A stretch of DNA of 64,000 nt from CAXBCP01 sp047638395 (GTDB lineage Bacteria; Pseudomonadota; Alphaproteobacteria; MPNO01; UBA830). Below the pieces are notes generated by a model. That model was not told the DNA's origin, did no database searches, and worked only from the letters and a program-made list of their open reading frames with translations. Positions 45,552-53,866 of the stretch are shown here, one piece after another; the stretch's first letter is position 1, and each line of letters starts with the position of its first letter. The stretch spans positions 62,001 through 126,000 of the forward strand of contig JBLIMV010000013.1 of assembly GCA_047638395.1 (NCBI GenBank). Reading direction: 5' to 3'. The position numbers were made by a program, and so were the translations under genes.

Positions 45552-45593
45552 GTTATGCCGTCTTTCGACAACCCGTCAGTCGCGCACAAATGC

Positions 45594-46484
45594 CTATCGG
45601 ATGAAAAAAGTTTCCAGCGCTGCAGCGGTTTCCTCCGGTTGTTCTTCGGCCAGATAATGCCCACTGGGCAAAGCACGCCCCTGAACATCGACGGCACGTT
45701 CGCGCCATGCGTCCAGAACGTCGTAATTGCGCTCCATCGCGCCTTTTTTGCCCCACAACACCAGAAGTGGCACCTTTACCTTTACGTCGAGATCGGCTTT
45801 ATCGTGTTCGAGGTCGATCGTGGCGGCGGCCCGGTAATCCTCGCAGCTCGCATGAATTGTATCCGGGTTGCTGAAGCAACGAAGGTATTCCGCCATAGCT
45901 TCCTTGGAGAATACCTCTTCCCCAAACGAAAATTTCCCCATTTTCTTGCCGAGGTAATAAGCCACATCATGGCCGATCATCCGCTCCGGGTAATCGAAAG
46001 GCTGGATAAGAAAGAACCAGTGATAATAATCTTCCGCAATACGGCGGTCGGCCTCGGTGTAGATTTTATACGTGGGCACGATATCGAGAACGGCGAGCCG
46101 CTGAACGCATTCTGTATGGTCCAATGCCATACGGTGGGCCACGCGCCCGCCGCGATCATGACCGCACACATCGAATCGCTCGAAGCCCAGATGGTGCATC
46201 ACGGCAACCTGATCAGCCGCCATCGCCCGTTTTGAATAGGGCTGGTGCGATGTTTCGGGACCGCTGGCCGGCTTACCGCTATCCCCATATCCGCGAAGGT
46301 CTGGGGTGACGATCGTGTAGCGTTGGGCGAGCCGCCGCACAATTTTATGCCACATTACATGGGTTTGCGGGTATCCGTGGAGCAGAAGCAGGGGGGGGCC
46401 AGAACCGCCAGTCCAACAGGCTATTTCGGTCTCGCCGGTGTCGATGCGGTGTTCGTCAAAATTTTTAAATGCTTCCATTTTCAC
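45594..46484 (-). CDS. Fluoroacetate-dehalogenase-like alpha/beta hydrolase
   Basis: 296 residues closely following the haloacetate/fluoroacetate dehalogenase family. The catalytic triad is Asp110 (CGHDRGGR), Asp134 (VLDIVPTY) and His276 (SGHYLAEEQPE). Arg111 and Arg114, which bind the carboxylate, and the halide-pocket residues His155, Trp156 (DYYHWFF) and Tyr217 (DYRAAAT) are all present. This is the full residue set described for R. palustris RPA1163. The oxyanion motif HGYPQTH is in place near residue 36. It is divergent from the TPR-cyclase operon, and a perfect CRP site lies 28-43 bp upstream. Confidence 0.85.
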   Translation of the reverse strand: MKMEAFKNFDEHRIDTGETEIACWTGGSGPPLLLLHGYPQTHVMWHKIVRRLAQRYTIVTPDLRGYGDSGKPASGPETSHQPYSKRAMAADQVAVMHHLGFERFDVCGHDRGGRVAHRMALDHTECVQRLAVLDIVPTYKIYTEADRRIAEDYYHWFFLIQPFDYPERMIGHDVAYYLGKKMGKFSFGEEVFSKEAMAEYLRCFSNPDTIHASCEDYRAAATIDLEHDKADLDVKVKVPLLVLWGKKGAMERNYDVLDAWRERAVDVQGRALPSGHYLAEEQPEETAAALETFFIR

Positions 46485-46511
46485 CTTTCAGGCGGCGATA
46501 CTCAGGCCAAA

Positions 46512-46527
46512 TGTGACCAAGATCACA
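46512..46527. promoter_or_regulatory. Perfect CRP-type operator TGTGA-N6-TCACA
   Basis: TGTGA (46512-46516), spacer CCAAGA, TCACA (46523-46527), in the 126-bp gap between the hydrolase (minus, start 46484) and the TPR protein (plus, start 46611). The downstream operon encodes an adenylate cyclase, so a cAMP-CRP feedback loop is plausible. Confidence 0.75.
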
Positions 46528-46610
46528 CCTTTTAAATTCATCGGGGCGGAATAAAATAACAACTAGCGTGTTTACAGCACATGCAGAGCGCATGATCTGC
46601 CAAACACAGG

Positions 46611-47117
46611 ATGATGAGGATGACGATGAAAAGAATTTACGCAATGTTTCTTGGAGCCGCGATACTGGCCGTTTCGCCGACCATCGCGTATTCGGCTGGC
46701 AGTGGCGATGATAACAACGACACCAGTTCAAGCGAGCCGAGCGTGGGTAAAAACTATCGCGACGCTGTCCGGGCTGTCGAAGCAAAGGACTATCGCAAGG
46801 CGATCACTCTTCTGAACATGGTCATCGACGAAAAGCCGCGCCACCCGAATGCCCTTAATTATCTGGGCTTCAGCCACCGCAAGCTTGGCGATTATGCGCG
46901 TGGGGTCACTTACTACAAGAAAGCGCTATCGCTCGATTCCGATCACAAAGGGGCCAACGAATATCTTGGCCAGGCATATATCGAGCTTGGGAATATTGCC
47001 GGTGCAGAGGCTCAGCTTGCTTCGCTGGAGCGTATCTGCGGGGTGGACTGCGAAGAGTACTGGTCGCTAAGAAAAGCGATCAAAGACGCCAAAGCGCGTA
47101 ACGCCAAGCAGGGCTAA
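46611..47117 (+). CDS. Exported TPR-repeat protein
   Basis: 168 residues. A signal peptide (KRIYAMFLGAAILAVSPTIAYS) precedes two to three tetratricopeptide repeats: RDAVRAVEAKDYRKAITLLN, ALNYLGFSHRKLGDYARGVT, ANEYLGQAYIELGNIAGAEA. Two Cys (RICGVDCEEYWSL) near the C-terminus may form a disulfide. Several ATG codons lie at the start (46611, 46614, 46620, 46626), so the exact start is uncertain. It is followed after 30 nt by the cyclase, pointing to a periplasmic partner of that sensor. Confidence 0.8.
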   Translation: MMRMTMKRIYAMFLGAAILAVSPTIAYSAGSGDDNNDTSSSEPSVGKNYRDAVRAVEAKDYRKAITLLNMVIDEKPRHPNALNYLGFSHRKLGDYARGVTYYKKALSLDSDHKGANEYLGQAYIELGNIAGAEAQLASLERICGVDCEEYWSLRKAIKDAKARNAKQG

Positions 47118-47147
47118 CGGCGAACCATCGTAGCAGGAGTAGTCCGG

Positions 47148-48809
47148 ATGACACGGCGTATCAGGTTAACCACAGGTTTGATCCTGTTCGTCTTTGTCAC
47201 CGGGCATCTGCTGAATCACGCGCTCGGTCTCCATTCGCTTGCAGCGATGGAGGCGGCCCGTGAATGGTTCATACTGATCTGGCGAAACCCCGTCGGATCA
47301 GCCGCATTGATGCTCTCGCTGCTGGTGCATTTGCTTCTTGCAGCCTGGGCGCTTTATTCGAGGCGCTCTCTGCGCATGTCAGGCGGAGAAGCATTCCAGC
47401 TTGTCTTCGGCTTTTCGATTCCATTGTTACTTGCCCTTCATTTTGTCGGAACGGGCGGCAGCCACAGGATGTTCGACACACAGGACAACTACACCTATAT
47501 CCTGCTTGTTCAGTGGAAGTACTCCGACACGGGGGTTTACTGGCAGACATTGGGCCTTTTCGCTGCCTGGATACACGGGTGTATCGGCCTGTATTACTGG
47601 CTAAGGCTCAAACATTGGTTTCAGGCGCTGTCGCCAGCGTTTTTTGCGATTGCCATCCTGCTACCGGCGGCCTCATGGCTGGGATATTACATCGGCGGTA
47701 AGGAGGTACTTGCTCTTGCCGAAGACGGGGAATGGCTGCGTACAGCGCTCCGGACGATCAATCCGCCAACGAATGACCAGGTCAAGATTATCTACGATAC
47801 CGCCTTCTGGATACGGGTCTTTGTCGGCGCTCTGATCGGCCTGGCACTGACGGGGCGGATGGTTCGCCTCCTGCTCGAACGTCGCCGCGGCATGATCTCT
47901 ATCGATTATCCGAACGACCGGACAGTACGCACCGCCACCGGCATGAATATTCTGGCCGCCAGCAATCTGCACAATATTCCCCATGCCTCCGTGTGCGGTG
48001 GACGCGGCAGGTGTTCGACATGCCGCGTTCGGATCGTGTCAGGGGAAGAAGGCCTGTCAGAGCCGAGTGCGGAGGAACTGCGTGTGCTCGAACGTGTAGG
48101 GGCACCGCCCAATGTCCGACTGGCCTGCCAGGCAGTGCCGTCACAGGATATTTCAGTCGTGCCGTTGTTGCCGCCGAATGCATCTGTGCGGGAATCCAGG
48201 CGGCGGAGCCCGGATTTGGCTGGGCAGGAACGCGACATCGCTATTCTGTTCGCCGATTTGCGTTCCTTCACGCAGTTTTCGGAAAAAAAGCTGCCCTATG
48301 ACGTGGTCTTTGTTCTCAACCGGTATTTCGCCCACATGGGCGAGGCGGTCGAAGCATCCGGCGGTCATCTCGACAAGTTTATCGGTGACGGTGTTATGGC
48401 ACTGTTTGGCACGAAGACCGATATCCGCACCGGCGCGCGACAGGCAATGATGGCAGCACGGCAAATGGCAAAAAATCTGGCCAATCTGAACGATCAGCTT
48501 AAAGACGAGTTGGAGGAACCATTGCGGATCGGGATCGGCATTCATGTCGGGCCGGCGATCATCGGGGAAATGGGCTACGGCACCGCGACCGGGCTGACGG
48601 CTATCGGCGATAGCGTCAATACGGCCAGTAGACTTGAAGCGATGACGAAGGAATTCGGCGCCCAGTTAATCCTGTCGGAAGACGTCACCCGCGCGGCTGA
48701 AGCTGTCGTTACAGCTTATGATGAGCACGAGATCGCCGTGCGCGGACGTGACGAAGGGGTCAAAGTCTACGTCGTAAAGAACGCGGACGACCTTACGATT
48801 CCCGACTAA
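47148..48809 (+). CDS. Membrane di-heme-like/ferredoxin/adenylate cyclase fusion (CyaC-like)
   Basis: 553 residues in three modules. Residues 1-245 hold six TM helices with intramembrane His20, His24, His61, His98 and His143, resembling the di-heme anchor of succinate dehydrogenase and of CyaC-type cyclases. Residues ~250-345 are a 2Fe-2S ferredoxin: Cys283, Cys289, Cys292 and Cys327 (CGGRGRCSTC...LACQ). Residues ~360-545 are a class III cyclase with metal Asp370 and Asp414 (FIGDGVMALFG), adenine-selecting Lys410 and Asp (IGDSVNTASRLE), and the Asn/Arg pair in that motif. It is predicted to make cAMP in response to quinone or redox state. A CRP site lies upstream of the operon. Confidence 0.85.
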   Translation: MTRRIRLTTGLILFVFVTGHLLNHALGLHSLAAMEAAREWFILIWRNPVGSAALMLSLLVHLLLAAWALYSRRSLRMSGGEAFQLVFGFSIPLLLALHFVGTGGSHRMFDTQDNYTYILLVQWKYSDTGVYWQTLGLFAAWIHGCIGLYYWLRLKHWFQALSPAFFAIAILLPAASWLGYYIGGKEVLALAEDGEWLRTALRTINPPTNDQVKIIYDTAFWIRVFVGALIGLALTGRMVRLLLERRRGMISIDYPNDRTVRTATGMNILAASNLHNIPHASVCGGRGRCSTCRVRIVSGEEGLSEPSAEELRVLERVGAPPNVRLACQAVPSQDISVVPLLPPNASVRESRRRSPDLAGQERDIAILFADLRSFTQFSEKKLPYDVVFVLNRYFAHMGEAVEASGGHLDKFIGDGVMALFGTKTDIRTGARQAMMAARQMAKNLANLNDQLKDELEEPLRIGIGIHVGPAIIGEMGYGTATGLTAIGDSVNTASRLEAMTKEFGAQLILSEDVTRAAEAVVTAYDEHEIAVRGRDEGVKVYVVKNADDLTIPD

Positions 48810-48837
48810 GGCTTCCGGGCAAAACGGGGAGGGGTTT

Positions 48838-49152
48838 TCAGCGCTCGCCGCCGCTTTCCATCGTGTTGACGCGCTGCGCCAGCGCGATGACAGCTTTTTC
48901 GAGTTCCCGGTTGATCGTCTCGAAACGTCCACTCACGTTTTCAACCTTGCCTTCAAGGGTATCAAGGCGGCCTATGAGGTCCTGCATCATCGATGCGGTT
49001 CGACGTTCCGAAATCTCCATCTCACGTTCAAGACTGTAGAGATAGGTCATCGGATCCATATGCTGCTGGGCAGCATGAGTCCGACCGGAAGGAGCCAAGC
49101 TGGTCCGGTATGATGTCAGATTTGCCGGCTGGTTATACGATACTGCGCTCAT
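48838..49152 (-). CDS. Coiled-coil hypothetical protein
   Basis: 104 residues. The N-terminal third is polar (MSAVSYNQPANLTSYRTS); the rest is a predicted amphipathic coiled coil (DLIGRLDTLEGKVENVSGRF, RELEKAVIALAQRVNTMESG). No TM segment. I recognise no family. It is convergent with the cyclase gene; the start at 49152 is the only good ATG. Confidence 0.55.
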   Translation of the reverse strand: MSAVSYNQPANLTSYRTSLAPSGRTHAAQQHMDPMTYLYSLEREMEISERRTASMMQDLIGRLDTLEGKVENVSGRFETINRELEKAVIALAQRVNTMESGGER

Positions 49153-49292
49153 TACTCACTCATCTGCATAATGGTTATGTAAACCTCTATGCAAATTCCG
49201 TGCCAGATCTGATTCTGTTGGAAATCGGGGAGTTAGACGCTGGAATTTTGTCGTGCTGTGCCAAACACGTAAAGAATTGCGACAATCGCGCG

Positions 49293-49940
49293 CTATTCTG
49301 AAAGTGCGGGTGTATCATCCTGATTGGCGAGATCGAAGACCTGAACCAGCACTTCCGGCGACTGAGCGCCCGAGACCGCGTATTTCCGATCGACGATAAA
49401 ACACGGCACTCCGTTCACGCCAAGCCGTCGGGCAAGTTCGTCTTCCGCAAGGATGGTTTCCGTATCTATATCGCTTTGCAGGAAAAGAAGCGTTCGTTCA
49501 CGATCTAGACCGGCCGCCTCGGCGATGTCGGCCAAAATCTCAGGCTCACCGATATCCTTGCCCTCAAGAAAATATGCGTCAAAAACAGCACTGATTACCG
49601 GCGTCTGAACACCATGTTCCGCGGCGTGGCGGACAAGCCGATGCGAATGGATGGTGTTCGGTGTCCTCTCAATACTGCTGAAATTAAACTCGATACCTTC
49701 TTCGGCACCCGCCTGGGCAAGGCTACCATGAACGGCGCGGGCACGGTCCATCCCGCCAAATTTCTCGGTTACGTAATCCCGGCGGTCCATGCCTTCCAGC
49801 GGCATCCGCGGATTGAGCTGAAAAGCCCTCCAGCCAACCTCCAGGTCCGGCTGTGGGCGGATCGATAAAGCTTTTTCAAAGCGTTTCTTGCCGACGTAAC
49901 ACCACGGGCAAATTGTATCGACGATAATATCGATCTTCAT
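49293..49940 (-). CDS. DsbA-family (FrnE-like) thiol oxidoreductase
   Basis: 215 residues of the DsbA/FrnE/2-hydroxychromene-2-carboxylate isomerase superfamily. The N-terminal motif is DTICPWCYVGKKRF (CPWC), with the cis-Pro region NGVPCFIVD near residue 180 and SGAQSPEVL after. There is no signal peptide, so it is cytosolic. ATG 49940 with GGAAG upstream is preferred to the longer frame to 50081. It lies 40 nt downstream of egtD in the same direction, so a link to thiol chemistry such as ergothioneine is possible. Confidence 0.85.
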   Translation of the reverse strand: MKIDIIVDTICPWCYVGKKRFEKALSIRPQPDLEVGWRAFQLNPRMPLEGMDRRDYVTEKFGGMDRARAVHGSLAQAGAEEGIEFNFSSIERTPNTIHSHRLVRHAAEHGVQTPVISAVFDAYFLEGKDIGEPEILADIAEAAGLDRERTLLFLQSDIDTETILAEDELARRLGVNGVPCFIVDRKYAVSGAQSPEVLVQVFDLANQDDTPALSE

Positions 49941-49980
49941 GCGTCGTCTTCCGGTGTCCTGTTCTGAATGTCGGCTCTGC

Positions 49981-50982
49981 TTACTCAGCGGTGAAGTAGT
50001 GTACGCTAAACAGCGATTTGCTGTCTGCCCATGACGCAACCGGTGTAAAACCGGCAATCGTGCACATGTTTCGGACCTCATCGAGTGAAAATTTGTGGGA
50101 GTTTTCGGTGTGGATGAATTCGTTTTCGTCGAATGTGAACGTTTCGCCGCCGATCGTTACGGACTGCTTCTTTCGGCTGATCAGACGCATCTCGATTCTG
50201 CCCAGATCTTCCACGTACACCGCATCGTGATAAAAGGAGTCCAGATCGAAATTGGCGCCGAGCTCACCGTTGATCCGCGATAGCAGGTTCATGTTAAAGG
50301 CGGCGGTGACGCCCTTGGCATCGTTGTAAGCGGCGCGAAGGAGGGAAACGTCCTTTTTCAAATCAACCCCGATCAGTAAGCCGCTTCCCTTGCCCAGGAT
50401 GTTGACCATTCGTTTGAGGAACTGCTTTGCCTCATCGGGTGTAAAGTTGCCAATGGTCGACCCCGGGAAGAATGCCACCGTGCGGGAGCTTCGGCGTCCA
50501 ACGGGGGCGGGGATCTCGAAATCCGTCGTGTAATCGGCACAAATAGCCGCGACATCCAGATCCGGGTAATCCTCTGCAAGCGTCGCCGCGCTCTGCAGCA
50601 GAAAATCGCGGGAAATGTCGATTGCCGTGTATTGCGCGAGATCGGGCAGGGCATTCAACAGGGTGCGTATTTTGGTGCTCGCGCCGCTGCCGAGTTCGAC
50701 CAGGTGTGCGCCACGGCCGACGAGCTCCGCGATTTCACCCAGCCGGTCCTCGAGAATGCCGATCTCGGTGCGGGTCGGATAGTATTCGTCCAGATCGCAT
50801 ATCTGGTCGAATATCTGAGATCCGCGTTCGTCGTAAAAGAATTTGCACGGCAGTTCTTTCTGCGACTTGGAGAGCCCACCCAGAACAGCTGACAGGAAAT
50901 CCTCGGTTGCCGGGTTAAGATCGACAAAGGAGACAAGCGAACTTGTATCGACGCGCTGCTGTTGACTGCTCAAAACTGCCAT
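49981..50982 (-). CDS. egtD: L-histidine N-alpha-methyltransferase
   Basis: 333 residues of the EgtD family, which trimethylates histidine to hercynine, the first step of ergothioneine synthesis. SAM motif LVELGSGASTKIRTLL, then TAIDISRDFLL, AFFPGSTIGNFTPDEAKQF and IHTENSHKFSLDEV. The C-terminal RIEMRLISRKKQ is typical. No EgtB (sulfoxide synthase) occurs in the window, where it is often adjacent. AGGGAAGGCC precedes the ATG. A DsbA-like gene follows downstream. Confidence 0.88.
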   Translation of the reverse strand: MAVLSSQQQRVDTSSLVSFVDLNPATEDFLSAVLGGLSKSQKELPCKFFYDERGSQIFDQICDLDEYYPTRTEIGILEDRLGEIAELVGRGAHLVELGSGASTKIRTLLNALPDLAQYTAIDISRDFLLQSAATLAEDYPDLDVAAICADYTTDFEIPAPVGRRSSRTVAFFPGSTIGNFTPDEAKQFLKRMVNILGKGSGLLIGVDLKKDVSLLRAAYNDAKGVTAAFNMNLLSRINGELGANFDLDSFYHDAVYVEDLGRIEMRLISRKKQSVTIGGETFTFDENEFIHTENSHKFSLDEVRNMCTIAGFTPVASWADSKSLFSVHYFTAE

Positions 50983-51165
50983 GGCCTTCCCTGAGGTACC
51001 GCTAACGGCACCCTGTAAACAGATAAAGCGGCCATTGGCCGCCAGTTCGGGCAGGTTAGGGGGCAGGCAGATTCATTGCAACAGCTTGGCTTTAGCTTTG
51101 AAATGATGCGTGCCGGGGGTCAATCTGCCGGGAAACAGCCACAAAACACCGTCAGGCGGTGGGCT

Positions 51166-51621
51166 TTAGACCGAGCCGTAACGGAGGTATTCAGACCAGC
51201 TGTTTTCTAGGTTGCGAAGGACTTCAATCGTCTCGCTTAACTGGGCTGTCGCCTCCTTGGTGCCGGCCAACCGTTCGGCCTGCGCGGCGTTGAATTCGAC
51301 CAGTCTCTTACAGAGCTCTTCGCCTTTTTCGGTCAGTGACACCTTTACCGAACGCTTGTCGTGGGCCGACCTCTTCTGGACAACATAATCGGCCTCAACG
51401 AGTTGTTTGATATTGTATGAGGCGTTGGAGCCAATGTAATAGCCACGCTCGATAATATCCCGCAGCGCGACCTCTCGGCCTTCGATTTTCGTCAGCATCA
51501 GCGCCTGCGCCGGATTGATATCCGACACACCTGCCTGTTCAAGCTCAAACCTGATCACATCCAGCATACGCCGGTGCAATCGCTCTATCATCTGGGTCAA
51601 CTGCCCATAAACGTCACTCAT
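51166..51621 (-). CDS. MarR-family regulator resembling LdtR
   Basis: 151 residues of the MarR fold. The HTH region NPAQALMLTKIEGREVALRD and the RGYYIGSNASYNIKQLVEAD segment match the alphaproteobacterial LdtR type, which in Liberibacter controls an L,D-transpeptidase and osmotic tolerance. The wing is RSAHDKRSVKVSLTEKGEE. It has no neighbour L,D-transpeptidase here and is convergent with nothing: the upstream neighbour is the TadE cluster on the same strand. The LdtR match is from memory of family features. Confidence 0.7.
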   Translation of the reverse strand: MSDVYGQLTQMIERLHRRMLDVIRFELEQAGVSDINPAQALMLTKIEGREVALRDIIERGYYIGSNASYNIKQLVEADYVVQKRSAHDKRSVKVSLTEKGEELCKRLVEFNAAQAERLAGTKEATAQLSETIEVLRNLENSWSEYLRYGSV

Positions 51622-51693
51622 AGTCCGTACATCCTACCCGTACCGATGTCGTGACCTTCAACGTGGGCGATACCTGTTAAGCGATGATTAAGA

Positions 51694-52272
51694 TCAGGGC
51701 GCCAGCGTCGTCAAACCACCATAACGTGGGCGGAACAGGGCCCGGTGATAGATCTGCTTCGCACCGGTGATTTCTCCCAGTATCCAGGGCTCGTAGTCGT
51801 AAAAGACTTCGGCGATGATGATTGTTTGTCCGTCGGCGACGACAAACCCGGTCGGCAGCGTCACCGAACCGCCGGGCGTCCCGATCTGGCTGGTGGCCGG
51901 AACACTGCCGGCACCGGCCTGCTGCCAGTTTACCTTGGTAGCCTGTCCGCCGAGCGGGTTGGAGATGGACGATACGATAACGGTCCCGTCGGCGGGAAGA
52001 TTGAACGGTTTTGCAACGAATTGTGCGGCATCGAAGATATTCTGGAGGTCGGCGACGGAGATGTTTTCTGCCTGAGACACCAGATCGGCAATCGAAGACG
52101 AGACACGGTCCAGCTTTTGATGAAGCAGCACATAGCGCGCAATTTCAACGCCGCCAAGGAGCAACGTCACGAGAATGGGCATGGCAAATCCCAATTCAAT
52201 CAGCGATGCACCGCCCCGATCTCGCCAGAGGTCATGCCATTTACTCCGGAATGCTTTTAGATAGCGGGCCAT
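51694..52272 (-). CDS. tadE: TadE-like pilus assembly protein
   Basis: 192 residues. After a basic N-terminus the pseudopilin-like hydrophobic helix is GASLIELGFAMPILVTLLLG (about 21-40) with the conserved E following the cleavage site. The rest is a small extracellular domain (PFNLPADGTVIVSSISN, VVADGQTIIIAEVFYDYEPW). Minor TadE/F/G-type proteins help polymerise the Flp pilus. It starts 2 nt after the stop of the next pseudopilin gene. Confidence 0.83.
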   Translation of the reverse strand: MARYLKAFRSKWHDLWRDRGGASLIELGFAMPILVTLLLGGVEIARYVLLHQKLDRVSSSIADLVSQAENISVADLQNIFDAAQFVAKPFNLPADGTVIVSSISNPLGGQATKVNWQQAGAGSVPATSQIGTPGGSVTLPTGFVVADGQTIIIAEVFYDYEPWILGEITGAKQIYHRALFRPRYGGLTTLAP

Positions 52273-52274
52273 GA

Positions 52275-52949
52275 TCAGGCGCCTCCTGCAGGTGCAGCGG
52301 GCGGCACGTTAAAGGGCTCGTTTTTGACGGCGACACTCGATTTCATGGTCATTTTCCCGTCCGTTCCCATGAAGGGGGAGACCAGCGGGGTCATTAATTC
52401 CCAGTCGAATTCGATCGTGTAGAGCACGATTTCACTCGGCCCCCCGAGACCGGCGGCCCCCATATCCGCATCCCATTGTCCGTTGCCGTTAATATCCTGG
52501 AAGGCTTCGCCCGCATCGTAACTTCCATTCGCCGGGGCGTTGTCGGTAAATGGCTCCGGCTTGCCGATATCGTCGAACGACGGATAGACCTTGTAGGTGA
52601 CCGTCGCCTCGGTCATGTCGACAAGACCGATGGTGTGATCGCCCAGAATCTCCAGAATTCGGCCTTCCCGGGTCATTCCGGGTGGCGTAAACCCGGTTAT
52701 CGAAAAGCGGGAAGCTTCCCGCAACGCACCCTCAGACAGCGTCATCACGAACATCACCAGTGCAAGCTCGAGGACGCCCGCCACCGTGGCGAAAACCACA
52801 GGTCCCGCAATCGCGAACTCAAGCACTGTCAGGCCATCACGGCAGTCGCGCAGCCGCTGCAATCGTTTCAGAAGGCTGAAACGGCGGCTTTGTGCCGGTG
52901 TCGGCGGCTGATGCGCCCTGAGCGCCTTTACGTTCTGGTAAGCCCGCAT
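52275..52949 (-). CDS. TadE/TadF-like minor pseudopilin
   Basis: 224 residues from ATG 52949 (GAGGAG upstream; a GTG at 52964 is less likely). The pseudopilin helix is LTVLEFAIAGPVVFATVAGVLELALVMF, with the conserved Glu, followed by an unusual acidic segment (FQDINGNGQWDADMGAAG) reminiscent of a dockerin-like or calcium-loop pattern (D-x-N-x-N-x-x-W-D). It probably decorates the Flp pilus. Divergent from tadD by 47 bp. Confidence 0.8.
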   Translation of the reverse strand: MRAYQNVKALRAHQPPTPAQSRRFSLLKRLQRLRDCRDGLTVLEFAIAGPVVFATVAGVLELALVMFVMTLSEGALREASRFSITGFTPPGMTREGRILEILGDHTIGLVDMTEATVTYKVYPSFDDIGKPEPFTDNAPANGSYDAGEAFQDINGNGQWDADMGAAGLGGPSEIVLYTIEFDWELMTPLVSPFMGTDGKMTMKSSVAVKNEPFNVPPAAPAGGA

Positions 52950-52996
52950 GCCTAAACTCCTCACATCACTGATCTTTTATGATCACGGTAGGAATT

Positions 52997-53866
52997 ATGT
53001 TCAAACACACCGCTATTGCCGTCGCTATTACGGCAACGCTCACCGGTTGCGCTGGCGGCCCGTTCGAGGGGCTGCTGCAGACCCGCGCGTCCGATCACGT
53101 CGAAGGCAAGCCTGAGAGCCGCAAAGTTAATGCGTTGATCCGGGTGGCGGACGCGACAGCTGCGGCGGGCGATATGGCCAGCGCCATCCAGATGTATCGT
53201 AACGCCCATAAGGCCGACCCGCTCAATAGCACGGTAACCGAACGCCTGGGCGAGGCCCTTATGCGTATCGGCGAATTCGATGATGCCCTCGAGGTTTTCG
53301 GTAAAGCCGTCCGCGGTGACGGAAAACCGGGTGCGCGCATCGGCATGGCCAAGGCGCTTATCGCGCTCGATCAGCCGCGAGCGGCGATTACCCATCTTGA
53401 GGCCGCGCTGAAGATTAGCGAAAGCCCCCGGGTCTACAACGCCATGGGCGTCGCCTATGACCTGGCCGGTGACCATGGGGCCGCGCAGGCATATTACCGA
53501 ACCGGTCTCGACATCAGTGCCGGCAATCTCAGTCTTCAGAACAATCTGGGCCTGTCGCTTTCTGTCTCCGGCCGGCATGACGAGGCCATTCGCGTGCTCC
53601 GCAAAACGGCGGCAAGCCCGCGTGCGCAAGCGCGCAACCGGCTGAACCTGGCGCTTGCATATGGTATGGCGGGAGAGACCGAAGCCGCCGCAGAAGCCGC
53701 GCGGCTCGATCTTGACGAGGCGGCCGTGCAGCAAAACCTGGCGTTCTATGCGACGCTTCGGTCGCTGAATGACAGCCGTCAGACCATTCGGGCGATCGGT
53801 GCCCATAATTCCGGTGTTGCCGCCATTGTTGCGCCCAGGCTTCAAAGCAAAGCGATTCATAACTAA
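52997..53866 (+). CDS. tadD: TadD-like TPR lipoprotein
   Basis: 289 residues from ATG 52997. N-terminal lipobox LTGC (MFKHTAIAVAITATLTGC) indicates an outer-membrane lipoprotein. TPR units follow: RVADATAAAGDMASAIQMYR, VTERLGEALMRIGEFDDALE, RVYNAMGVAYDLAGDHGAAQ and NRLNLALAYGMAGETEAAAE. It acts as pilotin or scaffold for the Tad secretion system. It is on the opposite strand to tadC and tadE, with its stop overlapping the tadC stop. Confidence 0.86.
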   Translation: MFKHTAIAVAITATLTGCAGGPFEGLLQTRASDHVEGKPESRKVNALIRVADATAAAGDMASAIQMYRNAHKADPLNSTVTERLGEALMRIGEFDDALEVFGKAVRGDGKPGARIGMAKALIALDQPRAAITHLEAALKISESPRVYNAMGVAYDLAGDHGAAQAYYRTGLDISAGNLSLQNNLGLSLSVSGRHDEAIRVLRKTAASPRAQARNRLNLALAYGMAGETEAAAEAARLDLDEAAVQQNLAFYATLRSLNDSRQTIRAIGAHNSGVAAIVAPRLQSKAIHN

